Part shown: piece after piece, positions 18,714 through 27,396 of the stretch
Layout: each line of letters starts with the position of its first letter
Position numbering within the stretch: the first letter of the stretch is position 1
Assembly: GCA_022509025.1 (NCBI GenBank)
Contig: JAFLUB010000002.1
Location: forward strand, 1 to 64,000
DNA length: 64,000 nucleotides
Reading direction: 5' to 3'
Source of the DNA: Oscillospiraceae bacterium
GTDB taxonomy: Bacteria; Bacillota; Clostridia; UBA1381
Notes under the pieces: generated by a model
The model's input: only the letters and a program-made list of their open reading frames with translations
Databases searched by the model: none
Told to the model about the DNA's origin: nothing
Position numbers and translations under genes: made by a program

Positions 18714-19655
18714 TCAGTCTGTCTGCGGCTCGTTCATAGCCTGAAGAGTCGCATTGTTATCCACAATAAATGATATTGCGCGGGGCAGCACATTTATAAC
18801 CGCGTTCCGAATTTCTCCGCCGTATTCGCCGTCAAGAGTCCATTTTATACTTTCATCTGAAGCAATTTCAAATCGCGTAGACTTGACTAAACTATATCCT
18901 TCTCCTGAGGCTTCACCCTTTATAATCCCGCTGAGAACCGATTGTAGCTCAAGCGGGTTTGTCGGCTGACGGAACACAATCATTTCAAATAACCCGTCAC
19001 ACAGGTTGACATCCGTAAATTTTTCAGTGCTGAGAATACCGCCGACAGAGGTAGTATTCATTATAACACAGAGAAAAACTTCTTCGTCTATCTCGCCGCC
19101 GTCGTATTTTATGTTTACGTGGTACGAAGAAAGACTTGGCAGACGCTTGATGCCCTCCCACACATATGCCGCGTGTCCTATGACGTTTTTGATTTCCTGA
19201 GGTGTGTCGTACGAAACATCAGTAAACGCGCCAAAAGCGGCAATATATGTGAACTTCTTACCATTAAAATCACCTATGTCACATTCAAACGGAACACCGC
19301 TGGCTGCTATCATAGCAGACAACTCCATATCCTTCGGTATATTCAATGTGGAAGCGAAATCGTTTGTTGTACCTGCCGGGATGTAGCCTATCGGCTTTCG
19401 CTCCTCGCGCGGAAAACTCATAAGCCCTTCCACGCCCTCATTAAGTGTGCCGTCACCGCCGGAAACGACAATTCTGTCAAATTCACTGCCGTGTGTACGT
19501 ATATATACGTACGCGTCAAGATGAGACTGCGTAGGACGTACTGTAACATCGTAGCCGGCTTTTGTGAAAATATCAATAATATCAAGCAGATGGTGTTTGA
19601 TAAGCCCTTTACCGGAAAGCGGATTAAAGATGAAAAGCAGCTTTGACATTTGCAT
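18714..19655 (-). CDS. Diacylglycerol kinase/lipid kinase family protein (DagK/YegS-like)
   Basis: 'FIFNPLSGKG', 'VVSGGDGTLNEGVEGL', 'GYIPAGTTNDFASTLNIP'. Confidence 0.95.
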   Translation of the reverse strand: MQMSKLLFIFNPLSGKGLIKHHLLDIIDIFTKAGYDVTVRPTQSHLDAYVYIRTHGSEFDRIVVSGGDGTLNEGVEGLMSFPREERKPIGYIPAGTTNDFASTLNIPKDMELSAMIAASGVPFECDIGDFNGKKFTYIAAFGAFTDVSYDTPQEIKNVIGHAAYVWEGIKRLPSLSSYHVNIKYDGGEIDEEVFLCVIMNTTSVGGILSTEKFTDVNLCDGLFEMIVFRQPTNPLELQSVLSGIIKGEASGEGYSLVKSTRFEIASDESIKWTLDGEYGGEIRNAVINVLPRAISFIVDNNATLQAMNEPQTD

Positions 19656-19796
19656 ACCTCCATTATAACGTATTTGGCTATATTATACAATTTATAATTG
19701 ATATAGTCAAGAGAAAGTATTGCGTAAAAAGAAAAATCAATGTATAATAGATATATGCAGTTTATGCCGCTATATAGCGGCGGAATGGAGTGGAAT

Positions 19797-20213
19797 ATGA
19801 GAATAATCGGAATAGACTACGGCGACGCGCGCGTAGGTGTGGCGGTAAGCGATTTGTTAGGACTTACCGCGCAGGGAATAAGAACAATCAACAACCGTTC
19901 AATCAAACAGCTCCTGTCTGAGTTGAAAGAAATTTTAGACGAATATAATCCTGAAAAAATTGTTATAGGACTTCCTAAAAACATGGATGGAAGCGAGGGT
20001 TTTCGCGCGGAAGCGACATATAAATTCGCAGAAAATCTGAAAAAAATATACACAGGTGAAATAATATTTGTTGATGAAAGACTTTCCTCTCTCGGCGCAA
20101 AAAGATATTTAAGTGAAACAAACACTTTCGGACAAAAGCGAAAAAATGTATTGGACACGGTGGCGGCGTGTATAATACTTGAAGGATACTTAAATTCCCA
20201 TAAGAATAATTGA
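19797..20213 (+). CDS. ruvX: Putative pre-16S rRNA nuclease / Holliday junction resolvase-like YqgF
   Basis: 'MRIIGIDYGDARVGVAVSD...IVIGLPKNMDGSEG...VDERLSS'; start re-placed to ATG 19797. Confidence 0.93.
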   Translation: MRIIGIDYGDARVGVAVSDLLGLTAQGIRTINNRSIKQLLSELKEILDEYNPEKIVIGLPKNMDGSEGFRAEATYKFAENLKKIYTGEIIFVDERLSSLGAKRYLSETNTFGQKRKNVLDTVAACIILEGYLNSHKNN

Positions 20214-20281
20214 AAAATATTGACATTTAATACGGTATATATTACAATATAATAGAAAAGACAAGAAAGGAATATTTAATA

Positions 20282-20551
20282 ATGGAAAATAACATAATAA
20301 TGTTGGAAGATGAACATGGATGCATGATTGAATTTGAAACGATAGATGTGTTTGAATTCGAAGGTGTAACTTATTTTGCGCTGCTTGAGGTGCTTCCTGA
20401 AGGACAGGAGAATGATGAAGTGCTTATCATGCAGGTTGAAGGCGATATTGAAAATGAAGAGGCCGAGCTTGTGATGGTTGAGGACGAGGCACGGCTTGAA
20501 GCGGCGTTTAATGAGTTTCTGAGAAGAGACGAGGAAATGGCGCAGGAGTAA
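20282..20551 (+). CDS. DUF1292 family protein
   Basis: 'MENNIIMLEDEHGCMIEFETIDVFEFEGVTYFALLEV', acidic; typical location after ruvX. Confidence 0.9.
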   Translation: MENNIIMLEDEHGCMIEFETIDVFEFEGVTYFALLEVLPEGQENDEVLIMQVEGDIENEEAELVMVEDEARLEAAFNEFLRRDEEMAQE

Positions 20552-20588
20552 TAATATAGGATAAAATAAAAAAAACTTATTTTACCTA

Positions 20589-20617
20589 TTGAATTTATTC
20601 TCATAATGTGCTAATAT
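20589..20617 (+). promoter_or_regulatory. Candidate sigma-A promoter for the ncRNA
   Basis: TTGAAT-N17-TAATAT. Confidence 0.6.
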
Positions 20618-20623
20618 ATAAAT

Positions 20624-20835
20624 ATAAATTAATAGTTAACTACCCTGAGATTTCGCGTTAAAAAGCCTTTTTTTTACCAACAATTCTTATACGGGATACC
20701 TTCTTCGGTTATGGCGTATACGCCTCCTTTCCTTCGGGACTGCCAGTGGACATATAAAGTAACCGAGTGGTGACCCACCTGCATGTGCAGGTAGAAACTC
20801 GGCTTTCATAGACGGTTATCTTGGGGTTTTTATTT
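20624..20835 (+). ncRNA. Candidate structured ncRNA (6S-RNA-like closing stem; identity unproven)
   Basis: Promoter upstream; 10-bp closing stem ACCCTGAGAT(20642-20651)/ATCTTGGGGT(20817-20826); internal hairpin CCGAGT..ACCTGCA-TG-TGCAGGT..ACTCGG; no ORF. Confidence 0.5.
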
Positions 20836-20836
20836 T

Positions 20837-20952
20837 GGGACTGTCTAATTTAGCGCAGACCGTTACACTACGAACAAAACTCACCACTCGGAGTACACGC
20901 GTACGCCGTCGGGTGAGTTTTGTCCGTTCTGCATCTAAATTAAATCAGTCCC
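20837..20952. repeat. Near-perfect long-hairpin intergenic element, family 2, followed by GTTTTTTT
   Basis: GGGACTG/CAGTCCC, TAATTTAG/CTAAATTA, ACAAAACTCACC/GGTGAGTTTTGT arms; apical GTAC-ACGC-GTAC. Confidence 0.85.
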
Positions 20953-21082
20953 GTTTTTTTGTGTGTAAAGAAAAATATTTCAGTTCATTATTTCGACAAA
21001 GGTTCTTAAATTTCGCCAAAGGGAAAATAAGGTAAAAAATGGAAATATAATATAATAACATTAATATACAGGAGGAAGAAGC

Positions 21083-21430
21083 ATGGAATTATTTTTATCA
21101 GGTAAGCATCACACTCTTATAGTCAGGATATACGGCGAGCTTGACCATCACGCTGCAATTGGTATAAGAGAGAGCGTAGACAGGGAGCTTAGCCGCACAG
21201 GAGCGAGAAATGTAGCATTCGATTTAAGCCGTGTCACCTTCATGGACAGCTCCGGCATAGGCGTGATAATGGGACGCTACAAAGTCACAAAGGCTTTAGG
21301 CGGAAGGGTTATACTATACGGAGCAAATGAGGACGTAAAACGGCTGATAAATATGTCCGGTATAGGTAATATCGCAGTTATCGCCGACAATGAAGAGGCC
21401 GGAATGAGGGAGGTTGAGGCAAATGTATAG
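21083..21430 (+). CDS. spoIIAA: Anti-sigma F factor antagonist
   Basis: STAS domain 'FDLSRVTFMDSSGIGVIMGRYK'; first gene of spoIIA-type operon. Confidence 0.93.
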   Translation: MELFLSGKHHTLIVRIYGELDHHAAIGIRESVDRELSRTGARNVAFDLSRVTFMDSSGIGVIMGRYKVTKALGGRVILYGANEDVKRLINMSGIGNIAVIADNEEAGMREVEANV

Positions 21431-21845
21431 AAACAGTATGAAAATAGAGTTTCCGAACAATTCAGACAATGAACGCTTTGCGAGAAGCGTTGCGGCTGCT
21501 TTTGTTCTGGAGCTTGACCCGACTCTTGATCAGATTGCAGAGATAAAAACGGCTGTGTCGGAAGCTGTCACGAATGCCATAATCCACGGTTATGATACGG
21601 AGAGCGGTATAGTGACAATGGAAGGGAATATATGTGACGATGTTGTGGAGTTCATAATATCAGATAGCGGAGTAGGTATACCGGACATAACACGCGCGCG
21701 TGAACCGCTTTTTACAGGCAAGCCTGAAATGGACGAGCGTTCCGGAATGGGTTTTACTATAATGGAAACGTTTATGGACTCGTTAGATGTCCGGAGCGAA
21801 GTCGGAAAAGGTACAAAAATAACCATGAGTAAGAGGTTAAGGTGA
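21423..21845 (+). CDS. spoIIAB: Anti-sigma F factor
   Basis: GHKL kinase motifs 'EAVTNAIIHGY', 'DSGVGIPDI', 'RSGMGFTIME'. Confidence 0.95.
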   Translation: MYRNSMKIEFPNNSDNERFARSVAAAFVLELDPTLDQIAEIKTAVSEAVTNAIIHGYDTESGIVTMEGNICDDVVEFIISDSGVGIPDITRAREPLFTGKPEMDERSGMGFTIMETFMDSLDVRSEVGKGTKITMSKRLR

Positions 21846-21849
21846 TAAC

Positions 21850-22566
21850 GTGATTCATAATAATGCTGCTCTGATTGAACGCGCTCGGGAGGGGGACAAG
21901 CAGGCGGAAAACATTTTGGTGGAAAAAAATATGGGGCTTGTTTACAGCATTGTTAAAAGATACGCAAACCGCGGCTATGAGGTTGAGGATCTGACTCAGA
22001 TAGGCGCAATCGGACTTATCAAGGCGGTGAAAAAGTTCAATCCTGAGTTCAATGTGCAGTTTTCTACATATGCCGTACCGATGATTGCGGGAGAAATAAA
22101 ACGCTTTTTGCGTGACGACGGCGCTGTTAAAATAAGCAGAACTCTTAAAGAAATCGCTATGAAGGGCTGGAGAAGCGAGGAAATGCTGAGGCGTGAACTT
22201 AACCGTGAACCGACAATAAATGAAATCGCAAGAGAATGCGGAATCGACGCAGACAGTCTTATTGAGGCTTTTGAAGCGGCTACACCTCCGGAAAGTATTT
22301 ATGAAAGCGTATATGACAACGGCGAAAAGGAAATTCGTTTGCTTGACGTGATAGCGGGAGATGAGATTGAAGACGATGTTATAAACAAGGTTATGATAGA
22401 CGATATATTAAGACGTCTGACACCGCGTGAGAAGGAGATAATTCTTCTCCGTTATTTCCGTGGAAAAACACAGGCGGAAATAGCAAAGGTGATAGGAGTG
22501 TCACAAGTACAGATTTCACGAATTGAAAAAAAGGCTATTGAGCGTATAAAAAGTGAAATGCCATAA
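21850..22566 (+). CDS. sigF: Sporulation sigma factor F
   Basis: 'VEDLTQIGAIGLIKAVKKFNPEFNVQFSTYAVPMIAGEIKRFLRDDG'; follows spoIIAB. Confidence 0.95.
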   Translation: MIHNNAALIERAREGDKQAENILVEKNMGLVYSIVKRYANRGYEVEDLTQIGAIGLIKAVKKFNPEFNVQFSTYAVPMIAGEIKRFLRDDGAVKISRTLKEIAMKGWRSEEMLRRELNREPTINEIARECGIDADSLIEAFEAATPPESIYESVYDNGEKEIRLLDVIAGDEIEDDVINKVMIDDILRRLTPREKEIILLRYFRGKTQAEIAKVIGVSQVQISRIEKKAIERIKSEMP

Positions 22567-22581
22567 CTATGCGATAAAAAT

Positions 22582-22620
22582 AAGGTGCGGCAAAATCTGA
22601 TTTGCCGCACCTTTGTTTTT
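22582..22620. terminator. Bidirectional terminator between sigF and the transglutaminase gene
   Basis: AAGGTGCGGCAAA/TTTGCCGCACCTT perfect stem. Confidence 0.85.
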
Positions 22621-25042
22621 AGTTATAGCTCTCACCATTGGTGAGATTATCATCTCCGGTGTTATTGTCTTCGTTATTACTGTCACCGCTGTTATCAGTG
22701 TTGTCTTCATTATTGCCGCCGCCGCTGTTATCAGTGTTGTCTTCATTATTGCCGTCGTCGCCTTTGTTGTCCTCATCGTCCTTGTCGCCATCTTCTTCAG
22801 CTTCGCGTTCAAATTCAATTACTGACACCGAAGCAAGTGATTGCTGAGCGCTGTTCCAAATGAAAACCTTAACCTCCGTAGAAGCGCTGTCTGAAAGCGT
22901 ATATTTAAATGAGCTGCTGAAATCTGCATTCTCTTCAACTTCAGAATTTTCTTCATTCTTTTCAGCTGCCTCAAACTCTCTGAGTGTTTTAGACAAAAGA
23001 TTTACAAGCGTTCCGTTCTTGTATTCAGCAACGTATACTACATCCTTTTCATCGGGAGTATAGCTGAGCGCTTTTGTAAGGCTTATATTCAGCGTATCTT
23101 CTGTGTCTGTTTCGGTAATTTCTGAAAAATACTTTTCATAATCTGCGATATATGTGACGCCGTAGTTAATGTTATAGGATATTTCTATATAAAAAGTATC
23201 GTTTTTCATATGAAGTCCGTATATATCGGGTTTATATTGCTCTGACGGACTGGCTTTAAGGTCAAACGTCATGAACGGTTCTTCATCAATTCCGTTTTCA
23301 ATACTATATCTGTATATAGCATTGCGCGAATTGAAGTATAAATCGCCGTTATACATTATAAGTGAACTGTAGTTAGGGTTATCCGGATTAAGTATGCTGC
23401 CCCAAAGCCAAGTAAAGTTCTTTGAGCCGTCATACAAGATTTCCGAATTTTTAGTCTCCATGTCAAGTGAGCAGAGATTTTTGTCTGCATCGAAATAATA
23501 CCACAAACCGTCAGAGTATACCATCTGACTATGGATATTGCTAAGAACCGGATATGGTTCAGTTATAGGGTCTTTTCCTTCGTCATTCCACGTTGAGTGA
23601 AGCGGTCTCACACCATATGAAGCAAGTGTCCTATCAGCCTGTTTGATACCCTCATCGCTCTGAAGGAAATATAATCGATACATCTCAGATGAAGGAGAAA
23701 TGCCATCAAAAGGTTTAGCTGCCGGAGACGGGTCATCTGATGTCACATCTATGTGATACCACTTGCCGTCAATTTTCACCTTGTTCCAAATATGTGCGTT
23801 TTCATCGCTTGGAACAGCCTGACATTCAATGCCCAATTTGTTCATCATATATCCGAACAGATGCACATATCCGTGACAAACGCCTTTTTTATCCATTACC
23901 ATTGTGTCGAGCGAGCGGTTAGAATATGAATAGTCATAAGCGTAGTTTGCAATGATATAGTCATGAACCGTAAGCACCTTTTCAACATCTGACATATCCT
24001 CGTTAATAAGGTCTTCAATATGCTCAGCTTCTGCCTCTATCATAGCCTGTCTTTTGATTATTTCATCTTCGGTCAGTGTATAATTGAAAATAATATTAGT
24101 CCATATACCTTCAGGGGCTTCCGCAGTAAAACCGAAAGATCCTTGGTTAGGGAGCACGTAAAATATCTCGGGATGGTCGTACTGAATCGATGCTATAACC
24201 TTTTCCCTGACTTTCAGGGCGACATCATTTGAATAAGGTATATCAAACTGTGATATGTCAATCGTAGTTTCGTGCAGATTTAATCTGGACATTATGTAAG
24301 CAACACATTCGTCAAGCACAGCCTCATCAACTTCTGGATTATCCTCATCTTCACCTCCGCCGCCTGCTGTTGACTGGGATGCATAGAGGATTGTCGACTC
24401 AGTTGCGCTCATCGTAAAGGTTTCATAATCAACCGGTGTTGTGCCCAAAGCGTCTATATAGTATTCCTTAAGTCTTGCCGGCTTAGGGATTGCCTGTTCG
24501 GTGAAGACCTTTTTGTTAAGGTCTTTGATATTTGTGAATGTTTGTTCATTGGTGTATGCTGCAGCAAGAGGTGCCGATACTAATGGATCAGACTTGACTC
24601 TATAAACCAGCAAGTGATATTTATAGGTTGTAACTGATGTATTTGAAGGTTCTGATACAGTGTGATTGTTATCTGAAGCCTTTTGTCTTGCCTTCACATT
24701 GACAATTTGATTCAGTCCAAGATCTCCTGACTCAGTTTCATCAGTCCAGAGCGTACCTCCGTCAAATGAATATTCATAATCATGTTCAGCATCATCCAAC
24801 GGCGCTAATATTATAATGTGGTTTGTTTCAGGGTTTACCAATGCAAACGGTGAGTTTGGTTTGTTTTCGGGAATAAGAGACGAGTCACCGTTCTCATCTG
24901 CAAACAAATCTACCATTATGTCTGTAATTCTATAGTCAGCATTTGTAGCCTTTGCTGCCATAGCTATGTTTGGTGTAATCAATGCGCATGTAATCATCGC
25001 GATAAGTAAAATTTTAAATTTTTTCATGTAATCAACCTCCAA
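22619..25042 (-). CDS. Secreted transglutaminase-like domain protein with acidic Asn/Asp-rich C-terminal repeat
   Basis: 'VLTVHDYIIANYAYDYS...KGVCHGYVHLFGYMMNKLGIECQAVPSDENAHIWNKVKIDGKWYHIDVTSDDP' contains Cys-His-Asp triad context; signal peptide. Confidence 0.9.
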   Translation of the reverse strand: MEVDYMKKFKILLIAMITCALITPNIAMAAKATNADYRITDIMVDLFADENGDSSLIPENKPNSPFALVNPETNHIIILAPLDDAEHDYEYSFDGGTLWTDETESGDLGLNQIVNVKARQKASDNNHTVSEPSNTSVTTYKYHLLVYRVKSDPLVSAPLAAAYTNEQTFTNIKDLNKKVFTEQAIPKPARLKEYYIDALGTTPVDYETFTMSATESTILYASQSTAGGGGEDEDNPEVDEAVLDECVAYIMSRLNLHETTIDISQFDIPYSNDVALKVREKVIASIQYDHPEIFYVLPNQGSFGFTAEAPEGIWTNIIFNYTLTEDEIIKRQAMIEAEAEHIEDLINEDMSDVEKVLTVHDYIIANYAYDYSYSNRSLDTMVMDKKGVCHGYVHLFGYMMNKLGIECQAVPSDENAHIWNKVKIDGKWYHIDVTSDDPSPAAKPFDGISPSSEMYRLYFLQSDEGIKQADRTLASYGVRPLHSTWNDEGKDPITEPYPVLSNIHSQMVYSDGLWYYFDADKNLCSLDMETKNSEILYDGSKNFTWLWGSILNPDNPNYSSLIMYNGDLYFNSRNAIYRYSIENGIDEEPFMTFDLKASPSEQYKPDIYGLHMKNDTFYIEISYNINYGVTYIADYEKYFSEITETDTEDTLNISLTKALSYTPDEKDVVYVAEYKNGTLVNLLSKTLREFEAAEKNEENSEVEENADFSSSFKYTLSDSASTEVKVFIWNSAQQSLASVSVIEFEREAEEDGDKDDEDNKGDDGNNEDNTDNSGGGNNEDNTDNSGDSNNEDNNTGDDNLTNGESYN

Positions 25043-25148
25043 TAACTAATTATAGAATATTTGGTATCTAAAGTCAATATTTTTTGAGTATAATATTGAC
25101 CTTCTGATGATAAATTGCTAAAATAATTATGATAGAGGAGGAATGTAC

Positions 25149-27227
25149 ATGATAAAGGAATTTTACTCCGCCAAATTAGGTGACATGCGTATAATATACA
25201 ACCATGATAGCGAAACAAACCTTGCGGGACTTTGTATACTTCCCGATACCGATAAGAAAATGAAAAAAAGACGCGCGGGACTTCAGTCGTTAGCCGAGGT
25301 GAAAATAATCGGAGACAATTACCCGGGGAATTATTTCGGCGGTGAGTCGATGAAATACAGCAAAACAACGTTATCGCTCAGGTATGACCGACAGGATATA
25401 GACAAGGATGCCGATGAAACACGCATAACCACATATCTGAAATCCGAAAAGGGTATTGAAATAGTACACATTCTTACGCATAAAAACGGACGATCATATG
25501 TGACAGTGGAAACAGAGCTTAAAAACAATTCGGGTAACGACATAAAGCTTGAAATGCTTTCTTCGTTTACAATGTATAATATCTCGCCTTATCTTGAAGG
25601 CGCAGGAGAGAATTCAATGCTCCTTCACCGTATTCGCGGCAAGTGGAGTCAGGAGGGCAGGCTTGTAAGCGAAACTCTTGAGGATTTAATGCTTGAAGAT
25701 AGCTGGACATACAGCTCAGCAAACAGTGTGCGCTTCGGACAAGTCGGCTCCATGCCGGTAAAGGGTTATTTTCCGTTTATGGCATTGGAGGATACGAAAA
25801 ATAATATTATATGGGGCGTTCAGATGAAAAGCCCCGCCTCATGGCAGATGGAGGTTACGCGCGCGGACGATGGAGTATGTCTGTCGGGCGGACTTGCCGA
25901 TAGAGAATTCGGTCATTGGATAAAGACGGTCAAAACAGGCGAAAGCTTCAAGGGCATGGAAGCTGTGATAAGTGTATGCGAGGGGAATGTTGACGATGTA
26001 TGCGCACGGCTTCTTGAAGCGCAGGAGGATAGGCTTAATATCCCGGAATGCGAGGAGGAGCTGCCAATAATATTTAACGAATACTGCACAACATGGGGTT
26101 GTCCGTCACATGAAAATATATCAGGAATACTTAAAGCGATAGATAAAAAAGGAATAGATTACTTTGTTATAGACTGCGGCTGGTTCAAAGAGGACGGTGT
26201 ACCGTGGGATATAAGTATGGGTGATTACATTCCGTCAAAGACGCTGTTCCCGAACGGAATAGATGAAACGGTAAAGCTGATAAAGTCGTATAATATGCGT
26301 CCCGGTATCTGGTTCGAGATTGAAAACATCGGACGAATGGCAAACGCATATAATAACGAAGAACATCTTCTAAAACGCGACGGCATAACGCTCACCACAC
26401 GCAACAGACGTTTCTGGGATATGACTGACGAATGGGTTATAAAATATCTTGACGAGCGTGTTATAGATTTTCTGAAAAAAAATGATTTTGGATATATCAA
26501 GGTAGACTATAACGAAACAATCGGTATAGGCTGCGATAATAGTGATAGTCTCGGTGAAGGGCTGCGGCAGAACATTGAGGGTTCAACGGAATATTTCAAG
26601 CGTATGAGAAGAGAAATCCCCGACCTTGTCATAGAAAACTGCGCTTCCGGCGGAAACCGCCTTGAACCCTGTTTCATGTCGCTTTCGTCCATGGCGTCAT
26701 TTTCGGATGCGCATGAATGTGTGGAAATTCCGGTTATAGCCGCAAATCTGCATAGAGTAATCCTGCCGCGTCAGAGCCAGATATGGTGCGTGATAAGAGA
26801 AAATGACAGTCTTAAAAGAATTGCATATTCAATAGCGGCGACGTTTTTAGGCAGAATGTGTTTGTCAGGCGATGTGACAAATCTAACCCGAGAGCAATGG
26901 CAGACGATTGAGCATGGAATCAGCTTCTATAAAAAAGCCGCGTCTGTTATTAAGAGCGGAAAATCAAAGATTGTTAGTCCGAAACTGAAAAGCGAGCGTC
27001 ACCCTGAGGGATATCAGGCGGTAGTCAGAGAAAACAGTGATGCGATATTATGCGTCATACACACTTATAAAAACTCACCTGAGGAAATCAGAATAAACGT
27101 GGGCGAATGTGAAATAAGGGAAATATATTCGTATAAAGATACGGAAGTACGCATAGAAAACGGTGTTTTAACGCTTCGTAATGATGAGGATTTCAGCGGA
27201 TACGGTATAATCCTTGACCGCAGATAA
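25149..27227 (+). CDS. Alpha-galactosidase, GH36-like
   Basis: 'YFVIDCGWFKEDG', 'RPGIWFEIENIG', 'FGYIKVDYNETIGIGCD', 'IENCASGGNRLEP'. Confidence 0.93.
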   Translation: MIKEFYSAKLGDMRIIYNHDSETNLAGLCILPDTDKKMKKRRAGLQSLAEVKIIGDNYPGNYFGGESMKYSKTTLSLRYDRQDIDKDADETRITTYLKSEKGIEIVHILTHKNGRSYVTVETELKNNSGNDIKLEMLSSFTMYNISPYLEGAGENSMLLHRIRGKWSQEGRLVSETLEDLMLEDSWTYSSANSVRFGQVGSMPVKGYFPFMALEDTKNNIIWGVQMKSPASWQMEVTRADDGVCLSGGLADREFGHWIKTVKTGESFKGMEAVISVCEGNVDDVCARLLEAQEDRLNIPECEEELPIIFNEYCTTWGCPSHENISGILKAIDKKGIDYFVIDCGWFKEDGVPWDISMGDYIPSKTLFPNGIDETVKLIKSYNMRPGIWFEIENIGRMANAYNNEEHLLKRDGITLTTRNRRFWDMTDEWVIKYLDERVIDFLKKNDFGYIKVDYNETIGIGCDNSDSLGEGLRQNIEGSTEYFKRMRREIPDLVIENCASGGNRLEPCFMSLSSMASFSDAHECVEIPVIAANLHRVILPRQSQIWCVIRENDSLKRIAYSIAATFLGRMCLSGDVTNLTREQWQTIEHGISFYKKAASVIKSGKSKIVSPKLKSERHPEGYQAVVRENSDAILCVIHTYKNSPEEIRINVGECEIREIYSYKDTEVRIENGVLTLRNDEDFSGYGIILDRR

Positions 27228-27276
27228 AGCCGTTTTGTAGAAAGTATATAAAAATACATAATAAGAAATATTAGTC

Positions 27277-27305
27277 TTGACAAACTTTTTTTGCTGTGCT
27301 AAAAT
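27277..27305 (+). promoter_or_regulatory. glnA promoter
   Basis: TTGACA-N17-TAAAAT. Confidence 0.8.
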
Positions 27306-27312
27306 GTAACGT

Positions 27313-27355
27313 GAGCAAAGGTGTTTCTTCCTGGGGGGAGAAGCGCCTTTTTTTC
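27313..27355 (+). promoter_or_regulatory. glnA leader attenuator with overlapping AAAGGU hexaloop hairpin
   Basis: GAGC-AAAGGT-GTTT hairpin overlaps the 5' arm of AGGTGTTTCTTC...GAGAAGCGCCTTTTTTT terminator. Confidence 0.65.
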
Positions 27356-27396
27356 TGAAAGATGATAAATATTTTAAGTATGTTCTTGAAAGGAAT

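Noticed and set aside
19496-19513. 18-bp perfect palindrome GTACGTATATATACGTAC inside the lipid kinase gene
   Set aside because: Encoded by ordinary codons of 'AYVYIRT'; only one copy, no supporting context
22650-22790. Repeats in the plus-strand hydrophobic ORFs 22613..22825 and 22638..22847
   Set aside because: Antisense of the acidic NNEDNTDNSG repeat at the transglutaminase protein C-terminus
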